NCBI GenBank assembly: GCA_029051965.1
Contig: JAIDJZ010000298.1
Span: 1-10,390, forward strand
Reading direction: 5' to 3'
DNA length: 10,390 nt
From: Paramuribaculum sp.
GTDB taxonomy: Bacteria; Bacteroidota; Bacteroidia; Bacteroidales; Muribaculaceae
Shown: positions 1 to 6,523 of the stretch, piece after piece
Layout: each line of letters opens with the position of its first letter
Position numbering within the stretch: the stretch's first letter is position 1
Position numbers and translations under genes: made by a program
Notes under the pieces: generated by a model
Seen by the model: the letters and a program-made list of their open reading frames with translations, nothing else
Database searches by the model: none
What the model was told of the DNA's origin: nothing

Positions 1-34
1 AGGAGTTGACAACAGTCAATGACTGAGTGCTCAT
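1..34 (-). CDS. Possible start of a truncated gene downstream of GH84
   Basis: After the GH84 stop codon, an ATG on the minus strand at 32-34 opens a frame that stays open to the window edge and would begin MSTQSLTVVNS. An in-frame TAA lies ten codons before it, so the ATG would be the first start in this frame. A purine-rich GAAGGG directly precedes it. A second frame beginning at a GTG is also open to the edge, giving an arginine-rich peptide that looks less natural. Eleven residues are too few to assign any family, and the piece could equally be non-coding. Confidence 0.3.
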   Translation of the reverse strand, partial: MSTQSLTVVNS

Positions 35-78
35 CCCTTCGACGACGCCGCAGACGGGCCGTTATCACGAACCGCCAA

Positions 79-2634
79 TTACCGCTGTACAACCTCAAAC
101 AGTCGCGCATGCCCCCTAACCTTGATCATTGAAGTCTTCGGCGAAAGAGCAACAGTCGCATACGGAGTCGTGACCTCCATCGAAGCCACCTCGCGACCCT
201 TTGCGTCAAACTGCTGGACAGTGACAGCGCCCATCATATCCGCCATAAGCAGGACAAGATCGTTAGAGCCGGTCAGGCGCGAGAAATCGAGCGAACCGTC
301 AAGAGCAGTCCATGTCGTAGGATTATCGTCAAACGCCTTCAGCGACGACTCGACATCCTTCGACTCGATCTTCATGCCGAGACGCTCCGGAGTCAGAGGA
401 TTGATATGGAGAGTGCGCACAGAAGCCCACGACTTGCGGTCTGAGTCCAGACGGCGCAGACGCAGATAGCGGGCATCTACCGGCTCACCCTTCCACGTAT
501 ATTCGTAAGTCTTGGCAAGCTCCGGACTCAGAGCCGTCCAGCTCTTACCGTCGACCGACGTTTCGATCACGACATTGTCGAAATAGTCACCGTCATCGAC
601 CGAATTGCGGCCCTGGACCAGAACAACCTCATCGATCGGGCGAACAGCCTGCAGGTCGAGACCGAACCACGAACCCGGGCCCTGCGCTTCCTGAGTCGAG
701 AAGAACGACTTCGGATCATTGTCGAGCATCGGAGCGATCTGCGACGGCTTCAGATAAGGGAACGTTCCGATACCTTCATACATCGCCGGCGCGCGGCCGC
801 TCACACGCTTGTAGAACCCTTTGATCATTCCGTTCATCGCATTTTCATAGAACGGCTGAAGCTTCATCGTGCCGACCTTATGGCTGTTGTAAGCCGACTC
901 CTCTTCCGGAGTCATCAGCGTAACCATATAGTCCTGCCAGAAAATCGAATCATTGCCCTTCTCATAAGTCTTGATCAGATCAAGAGTGGCAAGACCGCGT
1001 TTGCCGAGCTTCGTGAATTCTGCGAGCCACGGCTTCATCTCTTTGATCAGAGCGGGATTGTTGCCATCCTTAAGGATCTTGGCCTCGACGCCCGTAATCT
1101 TCTTGAACTCCGACTTCAGGGCATCGAACTGCGCCTGAGTATAGTTGTTGAACGGGAAAATCGTTGTTTCCCACGACTCATCGCGGCGATAACCCGTCTC
1201 AGTGTCAGTCGAATGGATCGCAAACGTGCGGTAGGCATCAGCCGCATCGGGCATCAGCTCGACAAGACCGCGCTCCCAGTTGTCGATCGCATTGTAGGCA
1301 GGAGTATTCCATGAGTAATCGGCGACCCCGTAGAGAGCAAGCTTCGAAGCCTCGCCATGCTCCATCGGATTGCTGACAACGCCGGCCACCTCCTTAGAAG
1401 TAAGCGTCGTGTCGAGACCGTAGACCGGACCCTGCATCAGAATATGCTTGCAATAGTCAGTCACAGGATAGTTCCACCAGTAGAGAGCCGGACGCTTGAT
1501 TCGAGAATTGATAAAATCGAGAGTCTCATGCGTAAGGTCGCTGCACACAACCGCGCCCGTCCAGAAAACCTCCACATCCGGATTCATCCCACGGCCGTAA
1601 ACCGCAAGAGGTCCGTTCGGGCCCGGCTTAGCCCAGAGCTGGGAATAATCCGTCGGGCAGACAATCAGATTGGTGACATCGCCCTTTTTCTTGACAAAAT
1701 CCGTTGTCAGATTATTGAGAAGCTCAACCTGACGCTCCGGATTCGTTCCCTCTCCGTCGATATCATCGAAGAACACTGCAAATGAACGCACTCCGAGATC
1801 ATACATCATATTGAACTTATTGACAAGCGAATCATAATCCTCCTTATTCCAGCGGATATCCTTTCCCGGATGGATCGCCCAGATAAAATTGACGCGGTTG
1901 CGTTTCGCTGCCTCTACAAGCTCCTTGATATTGCGGGCCTGATCCTCCGGATAAGGCTGACGCCAGTAGGGAGAACTGTGATAGGGATCATCCTTCGGAC
2001 CGTAGAGATAGTCACACATCTTATGGCGTCCGTAGAAATCCAACAACGACATACGGACCTCGTGGCTCCACGGTGTCCCGTAGAAACCCTCGACAACTCC
2101 GCGGTACTTCATCGAAGGATAGTCGTTGACAACCATCATCGGAAGATCGCCCGCTGCATCTTTACCCGACTCCAGAATCTGACGGAGTGTCTGAAGACCG
2201 TAGTAGGCACCACGCTCGTTAAAGCCCGTGATAGTGACCTTTTTCGGTCCGATATTCAGGACATACGCCCCGTCGACTGGCTTCACACCGGCCTTAGTTG
2301 CCACCTTCGTTCCGAAATCGATCTCGACCTCGATACCCTTAGGCTCCTGACGCAGAAACTCCACATCATTGGCAAACGCCTTCTTCTTATCCTTGATCCG
2401 GAAGCCTCCCGAGATATTCAGCGCCCCGTCATAGGGTCTTTCGATACTCTGGGGGACTGGATTGATCACAAGCCCGTGATGGTCAAGCTTCGCGCCAGGC
2501 ACAGGATTGACGGTCTTAACCTCCCCGCGCTGCGAGTCGAAGTCAAACCCTCCGTCGGCATCGGCATATGCGCTTCCGACGGACGTCGCGGTCAGAATCG
2601 ATGCCGCGAAAAGTGTCTTGGTAAGTTTAATCAT
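79..2634 (-). CDS. GH84 beta-N-acetylglucosaminidase (O-GlcNAcase/hyaluronidase family), secreted
   Basis: This 851-residue protein belongs to glycoside hydrolase family 84, which removes terminal beta-linked GlcNAc by substrate-assisted catalysis. Residues 1-24 form a Sec signal peptide ending in the AYA cleavage site, so the enzyme is probably periplasmic or surface-exposed. A GH20b-like alpha/beta domain spans about 55-170. The catalytic barrel starts with EGFYGTPW at 182-189 and carries the paired catalytic aspartates D290 and D291 in FFDDIDGEG. K214 in YGPKDDPYH, Y330, and W386, N388 and D393 in YWWNYPVTD match, from memory, sugar-binding positions of the Bacteroides thetaiotaomicron GH84. 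A helical region (about 490-610) follows, then a discoidin-like F5/8 type C domain (about 620-748) and an unassigned beta-rich tail (749-851). It is roughly 110 residues longer than the B. thetaiotaomicron enzyme. Mucin or host glycoprotein GlcNAc is the inferred substrate. The start is the ATG directly before the signal peptide. Confidence 0.95.
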   Translation of the reverse strand: MIKLTKTLFAASILTATSVGSAYADADGGFDFDSQRGEVKTVNPVPGAKLDHHGLVINPVPQSIERPYDGALNISGGFRIKDKKKAFANDVEFLRQEPKGIEVEIDFGTKVATKAGVKPVDGAYVLNIGPKKVTITGFNERGAYYGLQTLRQILESGKDAAGDLPMMVVNDYPSMKYRGVVEGFYGTPWSHEVRMSLLDFYGRHKMCDYLYGPKDDPYHSSPYWRQPYPEDQARNIKELVEAAKRNRVNFIWAIHPGKDIRWNKEDYDSLVNKFNMMYDLGVRSFAVFFDDIDGEGTNPERQVELLNNLTTDFVKKKGDVTNLIVCPTDYSQLWAKPGPNGPLAVYGRGMNPDVEVFWTGAVVCSDLTHETLDFINSRIKRPALYWWNYPVTDYCKHILMQGPVYGLDTTLTSKEVAGVVSNPMEHGEASKLALYGVADYSWNTPAYNAIDNWERGLVELMPDAADAYRTFAIHSTDTETGYRRDESWETTIFPFNNYTQAQFDALKSEFKKITGVEAKILKDGNNPALIKEMKPWLAEFTKLGKRGLATLDLIKTYEKGNDSIFWQDYMVTLMTPEEESAYNSHKVGTMKLQPFYENAMNGMIKGFYKRVSGRAPAMYEGIGTFPYLKPSQIAPMLDNDPKSFFSTQEAQGPGSWFGLDLQAVRPIDEVVLVQGRNSVDDGDYFDNVVIETSVDGKSWTALSPELAKTYEYTWKGEPVDARYLRLRRLDSDRKSWASVRTLHINPLTPERLGMKIESKDVESSLKAFDDNPTTWTALDGSLDFSRLTGSNDLVLLMADMMGAVTVQQFDAKGREVASMEVTTPYATVALSPKTSMIKVRGHARLFEVVQR

Positions 2635-2676
2635 TTGTTGGTTTTATAAATGGTTTTTGATTTGTAAGTAAGTGTT

Positions 2677-2684
2677 CAAATTTA
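2677..2684 (-). promoter_or_regulatory. Bacteroidetes -7 promoter element before GH84
   Basis: On the minus strand the sequence TAAATTTG fits the Bacteroidetes housekeeping -7 consensus TAnnTTTG and would give a leader of about 36 bases before the GH84 ATG. No TTTG lies at the expected distance upstream, so the -33 half is missing or weak. The element sits inside the left arm of the inverted repeat, and the other arm carries the same element facing the opposite way (2832-2839). Confidence 0.4.
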
Positions 2685-2715
2685 ATTTATACAATATGCG
2701 AGCTTATTTTTTTAG

Positions 2716-2805
2716 CCGATTCCGGTGCGGAGGGAAGGAGAATATCGAGATATTCGACTGATCGACAATCCGGAAGCGGCAGAAAAGAAGCTGCAGATTG
2801 TATAA
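2716..2805 (+). pseudogene. Possible C-terminal coding remnant inside the inverted repeat
   Basis: On the plus strand, one frame within the inverted repeat reads PIPVRREGEYRDIRL and continues IDNPEAAEKKLQIV before a TAA at 2803-2805. An in-frame TAG lies just upstream at 2713-2715 and there is no start codon. The composition resembles the charged C-terminus of a real protein, and the stop lies close to the right-hand repeat arm, as expected for the 3' end of a transposase gene in an insertion sequence. This is inference only. I cannot name a family, and the fold-back symmetry limits how much weight a 29-codon frame deserves. Confidence 0.2.
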
Positions 2806-2875
2806 AAGATTTTCGTTCACTTACTATCGTTTAAATTTGAACTCTTACTTATCAGTTGATCTTCTTATCCGGTCA

Positions 2876-4693
2876 TTATGGACACTCGCTCCCGAACTCA
2901 TCAAAGTCATCCTCGGCAAACGACACCTTCATGTCCTCCTTGTTGCCGTCATAACTGAAAATAGACTTTTCAGAAGCCGACAGCTTGCCCCACATGACCT
3001 TGACCGAATTAGACTCAAGCGCGACAACCGCACTCTTGCCATTGCCCAGATCAATCAGCGTGGCTCCGCTGTTGCTGTTTTCCTCCGTCCCATAGGCAAG
3101 GAATTTTTTGACAAGAGCCGAATAGAGCGTGCGCAGTTTCCCACGAAGCTTCCCGTAGTTGTTGAACGTGACCGTAAACTTCGACGGAGTCTGCGTGGTG
3201 AACACATATCCCGTCGGGACCTTATTCATGTGATACCAGTAGTAGTTGCCCCACACATAATCGATCACCTTCTCCTGTCGGTAGGTCTGATGGCTCAGTT
3301 TCGACGGGAAAGTGACAGTCTCCGAAACCATCTCTCCCTCGATCGTCGGAAACAGATTGACCTCATCCGTATAGGAATAGTTCGCCGCAACCGGCTTATT
3401 CGTCGACGAATAGTAACGGGCCTGACGCTCAAGCACACTCCGGACCGACGACTGGAACGTGATGCTGTCCATCGTATTGGCATTCATGCCGACCCTTTCA
3501 ATCAGAGCCTCCAGATCGATATGGTCCGATGTCACGATATAGCAAGGATTCAGCGACTGATATTCTATTTTGCTGAACTGATCCTGATCGGCATCCATCT
3601 CCCCGTCCAGCCTGATAACCTGCCAGCGGTCATCGCGAACCTGAACGAACACATGATCCCCGAAAAGCGGCGAAACATCCATAAACTTCTTCGCAACAGC
3701 CTTAGTCCCGTCAAGGTTAAGGATCAGCCATTCCGGATCATCCCCTTCCGCGGCCTCATTGACCGCGATATGGTTTTCTCCGAGGAAAAACGCCTCCGAA
3801 TACTTGGCCTTGATCACCGTACCCGTCTCAATCGACTTCAGACCGTATTTATAGGAATCATCAGCATAGATATAATGAGACCCCGCCACATCAGTGATCT
3901 GACAGTTCGAAGCCTCCGGACTGACGACTATCTCGCCCATTGCATTCATAAGGCCCCAGCTGTCTTTCTCACCTTTATGCGTTCCGACAGGCAGATAACC
4001 GTTGATAAAACTGTCGCCGATACGGTTATACTTCTTCGAACTGATCGTAAACAGCTTCTCTCCTTTATAATCGAAAACCGTTGCGACCGATTCTTCAAGC
4101 GAATCCGCATCCTCCCACATTGTAAACGCCATACTGCGCGAATCCAATGCTATGATGCGTCCGTCTGAAGGTTTATTGACCGAATAATACTTGGCCGGAA
4201 TGACAATCTCTCCGTTGAAATCAACGACACCCTGCACCGTATCCGACGAAAAGACAGACAGCCCGTCATTGAATTCAGTGAACTGGTTCGGCTGAAGACT
4301 GCCGATCTTCGCCAGCGACGCAACCTCATTGCCGTCAACGTCAATGATAGTGACCGGCTGATCCCGTTCGGCAACAATCGCATGCCCGTTATAAAAATTA
4401 GTCACATAGCGGTACTCCTTGTCATTGACTGTCGACGGATGCTCGTCAGCCTTATACAGTTCCCAGTATCCCTTGGCATTCTGACACCAGAAACGTCCGC
4501 AGCTGACAGGCGATGGACGGTGGGGAAACTCACCGGCGACAAGCAGCTTTCCGTCAGGCCTAACAAGCCCCCAGTCATCATCGCCTTTGACCTTGCAGGG
4601 AAAAGCTTCATACGTATCAGACGACTTCGAACAGGACGAAAACAGAGCCAGAACAAGAAAGGTGACAACAGATAAAAGGGAGGTTCTTTTCAT
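2876..4693 (-). CDS. WG-repeat lipoprotein of unknown function
   Basis: The 605-residue product starts with a lipoprotein signal peptide: KR, then a hydrophobic stretch to LFSS, then C21 as the lipid-bearing cysteine. It is therefore expected to be anchored in a membrane, possibly at the cell surface. The first about 400 residues carry degenerate WG beta-repeats, each with a W/Y-G-L/V core and a D-x-x-G-x-x-I/V turn. Examples are DDWGLVRPDGKLLV, VQGVVDFNGEIVIPAKY, DSWGLMNAMGEIVVSP and WLILNLDGTKAV. Residues from about 410 to the end have no motif I recognise and finish with an acidic tail rich in D and E. The reading frame extends 29 codons further upstream, but that extension lacks a signal peptide and overlaps the likely promoter, so I chose the ATG at 4691-4693. 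WG repeats are usually taken as binding or scaffolding surfaces. No function can be assigned. Confidence 0.85.
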   Translation of the reverse strand: MKRTSLLSVVTFLVLALFSSCSKSSDTYEAFPCKVKGDDDWGLVRPDGKLLVAGEFPHRPSPVSCGRFWCQNAKGYWELYKADEHPSTVNDKEYRYVTNFYNGHAIVAERDQPVTIIDVDGNEVASLAKIGSLQPNQFTEFNDGLSVFSSDTVQGVVDFNGEIVIPAKYYSVNKPSDGRIIALDSRSMAFTMWEDADSLEESVATVFDYKGEKLFTISSKKYNRIGDSFINGYLPVGTHKGEKDSWGLMNAMGEIVVSPEASNCQITDVAGSHYIYADDSYKYGLKSIETGTVIKAKYSEAFFLGENHIAVNEAAEGDDPEWLILNLDGTKAVAKKFMDVSPLFGDHVFVQVRDDRWQVIRLDGEMDADQDQFSKIEYQSLNPCYIVTSDHIDLEALIERVGMNANTMDSITFQSSVRSVLERQARYYSSTNKPVAANYSYTDEVNLFPTIEGEMVSETVTFPSKLSHQTYRQEKVIDYVWGNYYWYHMNKVPTGYVFTTQTPSKFTVTFNNYGKLRGKLRTLYSALVKKFLAYGTEENSNSGATLIDLGNGKSAVVALESNSVKVMWGKLSASEKSIFSYDGNKEDMKVSFAEDDFDEFGSECP

Positions 4694-4735
4694 TTCACGG
4701 TAATTGATTGTGTTTAAATAACAGTAACTATCTTG

Positions 4736-4743
4736 CAAAGATA
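4736..4743 (-). promoter_or_regulatory. Bacteroidetes -7 promoter element before the WG lipoprotein gene
   Basis: On the minus strand TATCTTTG is an exact TAnnTTTG -7 match, placing transcription start about 35 bases before the chosen ATG. A TTTG lies further upstream (4758-4761), but only 14 bases separate the two boxes, less than the usual 19-21, so the -33 assignment is uncertain. Its position supports the shorter start of the lipoprotein, because the longer frame would begin upstream of the transcript. Confidence 0.55.
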
Positions 4744-4816
4744 CGCAGTAAATTCGACAAAAAAAATAGCCCGCCCACAAATACCGGCCTCACAATGACC
4801 TCAATCGCCGGCATTA

Positions 4817-4848
4817 TTTGCATTTTAAATTAAAACTCTATAATTTTG
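4817..4848 (+). promoter_or_regulatory. Bacteroidetes housekeeping promoter before GH109
   Basis: TTTG at 4817-4820 and TAATTTTG at 4841-4848 are separated by exactly 20 bases, matching the Bacteroidetes -33/-7 pattern on both halves. Transcription would begin near 4855, leaving a leader of about 22 bases before the GH109 ATG. It is divergent from the WG gene promoter about 75 bases away, so both genes could be controlled from one short region. Confidence 0.65.
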
Positions 4849-4876
4849 TTCATTATTTTTTATAATCTGAGCCACA

Positions 4877-6256
4877 ATGAACTTGAGAAAAACCGTAACA
4901 ACTATCGCAGCAGCACTCGCTGTCCTTTCGGCAGCTGCCGTCGCACCGATCAAAACCTCAGTCCCGAAACGGCCAGCCGGAGCATCCGACCTCGTCGGAT
5001 TCGCGCTCCCGCCCATCGACACCGTACGCGTCGGATTCATCGGACTCGGAATGCGCGGACCGGACGCCGTCGAACGTTTCGCCCACATCCCCGGAACACG
5101 GATCGTCGCCCTCTGCGACATAGAAAAAGAACGCGCTGAAAAATGCCAGTCACGGCTCGACAATGCCGGACGACAACGCGCCGCTGTCTATGGCGGAACA
5201 ACGAACAGCTGGAAAGAACTCTGCGACCGTCCCGACATAAACCTCGTCTATATCGCAACCGACTGGCTCAACCACGCTCCAATGGCAAAATATGCAATGG
5301 AAAAAGGCAAACACGTGGCAATCGAAGTCCCCGCAGCTATGACACTCGACGAGATCTGGGATCTGATAAACACCGCCGAACGGACAAAACGCCACTGCAT
5401 GATGCTTGAAAACTGCGTCTATGACTTCTTCGAAATGAACACCCTGAACATGGCGCAGAAAGGCCTTTTCGGCGACATCATGCATGTCGAAGGCGCATAC
5501 ATCCACAACCTCAACGAATTCTGGCCATACTACTGGAACAACTGGCGAATGGACTACAACCGCAAGAACCGCGGCGACGTCTATCCAACCCACGGAATGG
5601 GACCCGCATGCCAGCTGCTCGACATCCACCGAGGTGACCGCATGGAAACTCTCGTATCAATGGACACCAAAGCCGTAAACGGACCCGCTTACATCGAGCA
5701 GACAACCGGCAAGAAACCCGCAACATTTGCCAACGGCGACCACACCATGACAATGATCCGCACCGCAAACGGAAAGACAATCATGATCCAGCATGACGTC
5801 GTGACCCCGCGGCCCTACTCACGCATGTATCAGCTGACCGGCACAAAAGGGTTCGCCGAAAAATATCCCACGCCCGCCTACGCCTTCGAGCCCGATCAGA
5901 TTGCCGCCGACTCGATTCCCGACCACGAAAACCTGTCGGCCCACGGATGCATCTCCGAAAGCCAGCGACAGGCACTGACCGAACGCTATCGGCATCCTAT
6001 TATTAAAGAGGTGGGAGAAATCGCAAAGAAAGTCGGAGGCCACGGCGGAATGGACTACATCATGGACTACCGGCTCGTCTATTGCCTGCGCAACGGACTC
6101 CCCCTCGACATGGACGTCTACGACATGGCAGAATGGTGCTCGCTGATCCCCCTCTCGAAAATATCTATCGAAAACGGATCGGCCCCAGTCGAAGTCCCTG
6201 ACTTCACTCGCGGAGCCTGGAAAAAGCTCTCCGGCTACCGCCACGCCTACAAATAA
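4877..6256 (+). CDS. GH109 alpha-N-acetylgalactosaminidase (Gfo/Idh/MocA fold, NAD-dependent)
   Basis: The 459-residue protein is a glycoside hydrolase family 109 enzyme. These cleave terminal alpha-linked GalNAc, as in blood group A antigen and mucin cores, using a bound NAD in an oxidation-elimination-reduction cycle. Residues 1-21 form a signal peptide with no twin arginine. The dinucleotide-binding motif GFIGLGMRG is at 53-61. The IATDW, HVAIEVP (E150), ENCVYDFFE (Y182) and YWNNWRMDYN segments, GDVYPTHGMGP (Y236, H239), and HGGMDYIMDYRL near 389-400 are hallmarks that separate GH109 from ordinary sugar dehydrogenases of the same fold. Length and colinearity closely match the Bacteroides thetaiotaomicron GH109 as I remember it. 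It has its own promoter and lies divergent to the WG lipoprotein. Together with GH84 it suggests use of host O-glycans. Substrate within the family is inferred. Confidence 0.94.
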   Translation: MNLRKTVTTIAAALAVLSAAAVAPIKTSVPKRPAGASDLVGFALPPIDTVRVGFIGLGMRGPDAVERFAHIPGTRIVALCDIEKERAEKCQSRLDNAGRQRAAVYGGTTNSWKELCDRPDINLVYIATDWLNHAPMAKYAMEKGKHVAIEVPAAMTLDEIWDLINTAERTKRHCMMLENCVYDFFEMNTLNMAQKGLFGDIMHVEGAYIHNLNEFWPYYWNNWRMDYNRKNRGDVYPTHGMGPACQLLDIHRGDRMETLVSMDTKAVNGPAYIEQTTGKKPATFANGDHTMTMIRTANGKTIMIQHDVVTPRPYSRMYQLTGTKGFAEKYPTPAYAFEPDQIAADSIPDHENLSAHGCISESQRQALTERYRHPIIKEVGEIAKKVGGHGGMDYIMDYRLVYCLRNGLPLDMDVYDMAEWCSLIPLSKISIENGSAPVEVPDFTRGAWKKLSGYRHAYK

Positions 6257-6263
6257 ACCCACA

Positions 6264-6288
6264 AGTCTGATTTAATCGACTCTTTTTA
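6264..6288 (+). terminator. Weak intrinsic terminator after GH109
   Basis: Eight bases after the GH109 stop, AGTC (6264-6267) pairs with GACT (6278-6281), and GAT with ATC inside it, around a TTA loop and a single bulged T. A CTTTTTAG tract follows. The stem is short, so the call is tentative. Confidence 0.4.
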
Positions 6289-6338
6289 GTATTTAGATTT
6301 GATTTTTTGTTAAATTTTTGTTAAACATTTCTCAGATC

Positions 6339-6370
6339 TTGTTTGATTAATCAGAAAATGGTTACTTTTG
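6339..6370 (+). promoter_or_regulatory. Bacteroidetes promoter-like site in the GH109-Sua5 gap
   Basis: TACTTTTG at 6363-6370 matches the TAnnTTTG -7 element. A TTG at 6339-6341 lies 21 bases upstream, and an overlapping TTTG at 6342-6345 lies 17 bases upstream, giving a plausible -33 half. Transcription would begin near 6377, with no gene before the strong terminator that ends by about 6450. Confidence 0.5.
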
Positions 6371-6376
6371 CATGTG

Positions 6377-6450
6377 TGTTTTTCATAGTATTAGATTAAG
6401 ATAAAGGTTTAAAGGGAAAGAGATGTTGTGAAACATCTCTTTTTTATTTT
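6377..6450 (+). ncRNA. Putative short non-coding transcript or attenuated leader
   Basis: The stretch from the predicted transcription start near 6377 to the end of the T-tract terminator at 6450 would give an RNA of about 70-75 bases. Its 5' part is A-rich and unstructured, and its 3' end is the perfect terminator hairpin. There is no convincing open reading frame. It may be a small RNA, or a leader ended early when the downstream gene is not needed. Both ideas rest only on the promoter and terminator arrangement. Confidence 0.3.
6417..6450 (+). terminator. Strong intrinsic terminator with an 11-bp perfect stem
   Basis: AAAGAGATGTT (6417-6427) pairs perfectly with AACATCTCTTT (6432-6442) around a GTGA loop and is followed by a T-rich run. 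This is the clearest rho-independent terminator in the window. It would separate the GH109 transcript from the Sua5-ATPase-menA cluster and also end the short transcript that appears to start at about 6377. Confidence 0.85.
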
Positions 6451-6470
6451 TATATTTCCCTCCCATTTGT

Positions 6471-6478
6471 TAACTTTG
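6471..6478 (+). promoter_or_regulatory. Bacteroidetes -7 promoter element before the Sua5-type gene
   Basis: TAACTTTG fits TAnnTTTG and lies just downstream of the strong terminator. It would start transcription near 6485, about 39 bases before the ATG. The region where a -33 TTTG should be is a run of T and A without a clear match, so support comes mainly from the -7 box and its position. Confidence 0.45.
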
Positions 6479-6523
6479 TTGATGACGGAAAAATGACGCT
6501 CCCTTCACAAACAATAATCTCTC

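Larger units (their letters stand above)
2665..2851. repeat. Nested imperfect inverted repeat, MITE-like or IS-derived
   Basis: The gap between GH84 and the WG gene folds back on itself at four levels. The outer arms, 2665-2685 and 2831-2851, match at 20 of 21 positions and begin TAAGTAAG. Inner arms 2686-2705 and 2788-2806 match apart from one mismatch and one indel. A third pair, GCCGATTCCGG at 2715-2725 and CCGGAAGCGGC at 2770-2780, matches at 10 of 11. The centre is GAATATC-GA-GATATTC at 2740-2755. The inner three pairs share a centre near 2747. The outer pair is offset because the right arm has 23 extra bases (2808-2830), which themselves resemble the arm tip. No target duplication is obvious beyond a possible TA. 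It could be a MITE, an IS deletion remnant, or an invertible segment. Confidence 0.7.

Noticed and set aside
1870..2649. Plus-strand open frame of 259 codons opposite GH84
   Set aside because: It lies fully across the signal peptide and catalytic part of GH84, shows no domain, and runs into the GH84 promoter gap.
2798..4168. Long plus-strand open frame of 456 codons opposite the WG lipoprotein gene
   Set aside because: The minus strand has a lipoprotein signal peptide, WG repeats and a promoter, while the plus frame gives a low-complexity product rich in R, I and L with no motif. Long antisense frames are expected where TTA, CTA and TCA codons are rare.
4694..4780. 29-codon N-terminal extension of the WG lipoprotein
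   Set aside because: It would bury the lipoprotein signal peptide and covers the -7 element at 4736-4743; the internal ATG gives a canonical lipobox.
4877..6256. Ordinary Gfo/Idh/MocA sugar dehydrogenase
   Set aside because: The secretion signal and the GH109-specific segments (YWNNWRMDYN, YPTHGMGP, GGHGGMDYIMDYR) match GH109 hydrolases instead.
6372..6404. Ten-codon frame starting at an ATG just after the -7 box at 6363-6370
   Set aside because: It begins upstream of the predicted transcription start near 6377 and has no regulatory codon run, so a leader peptide is not supported.
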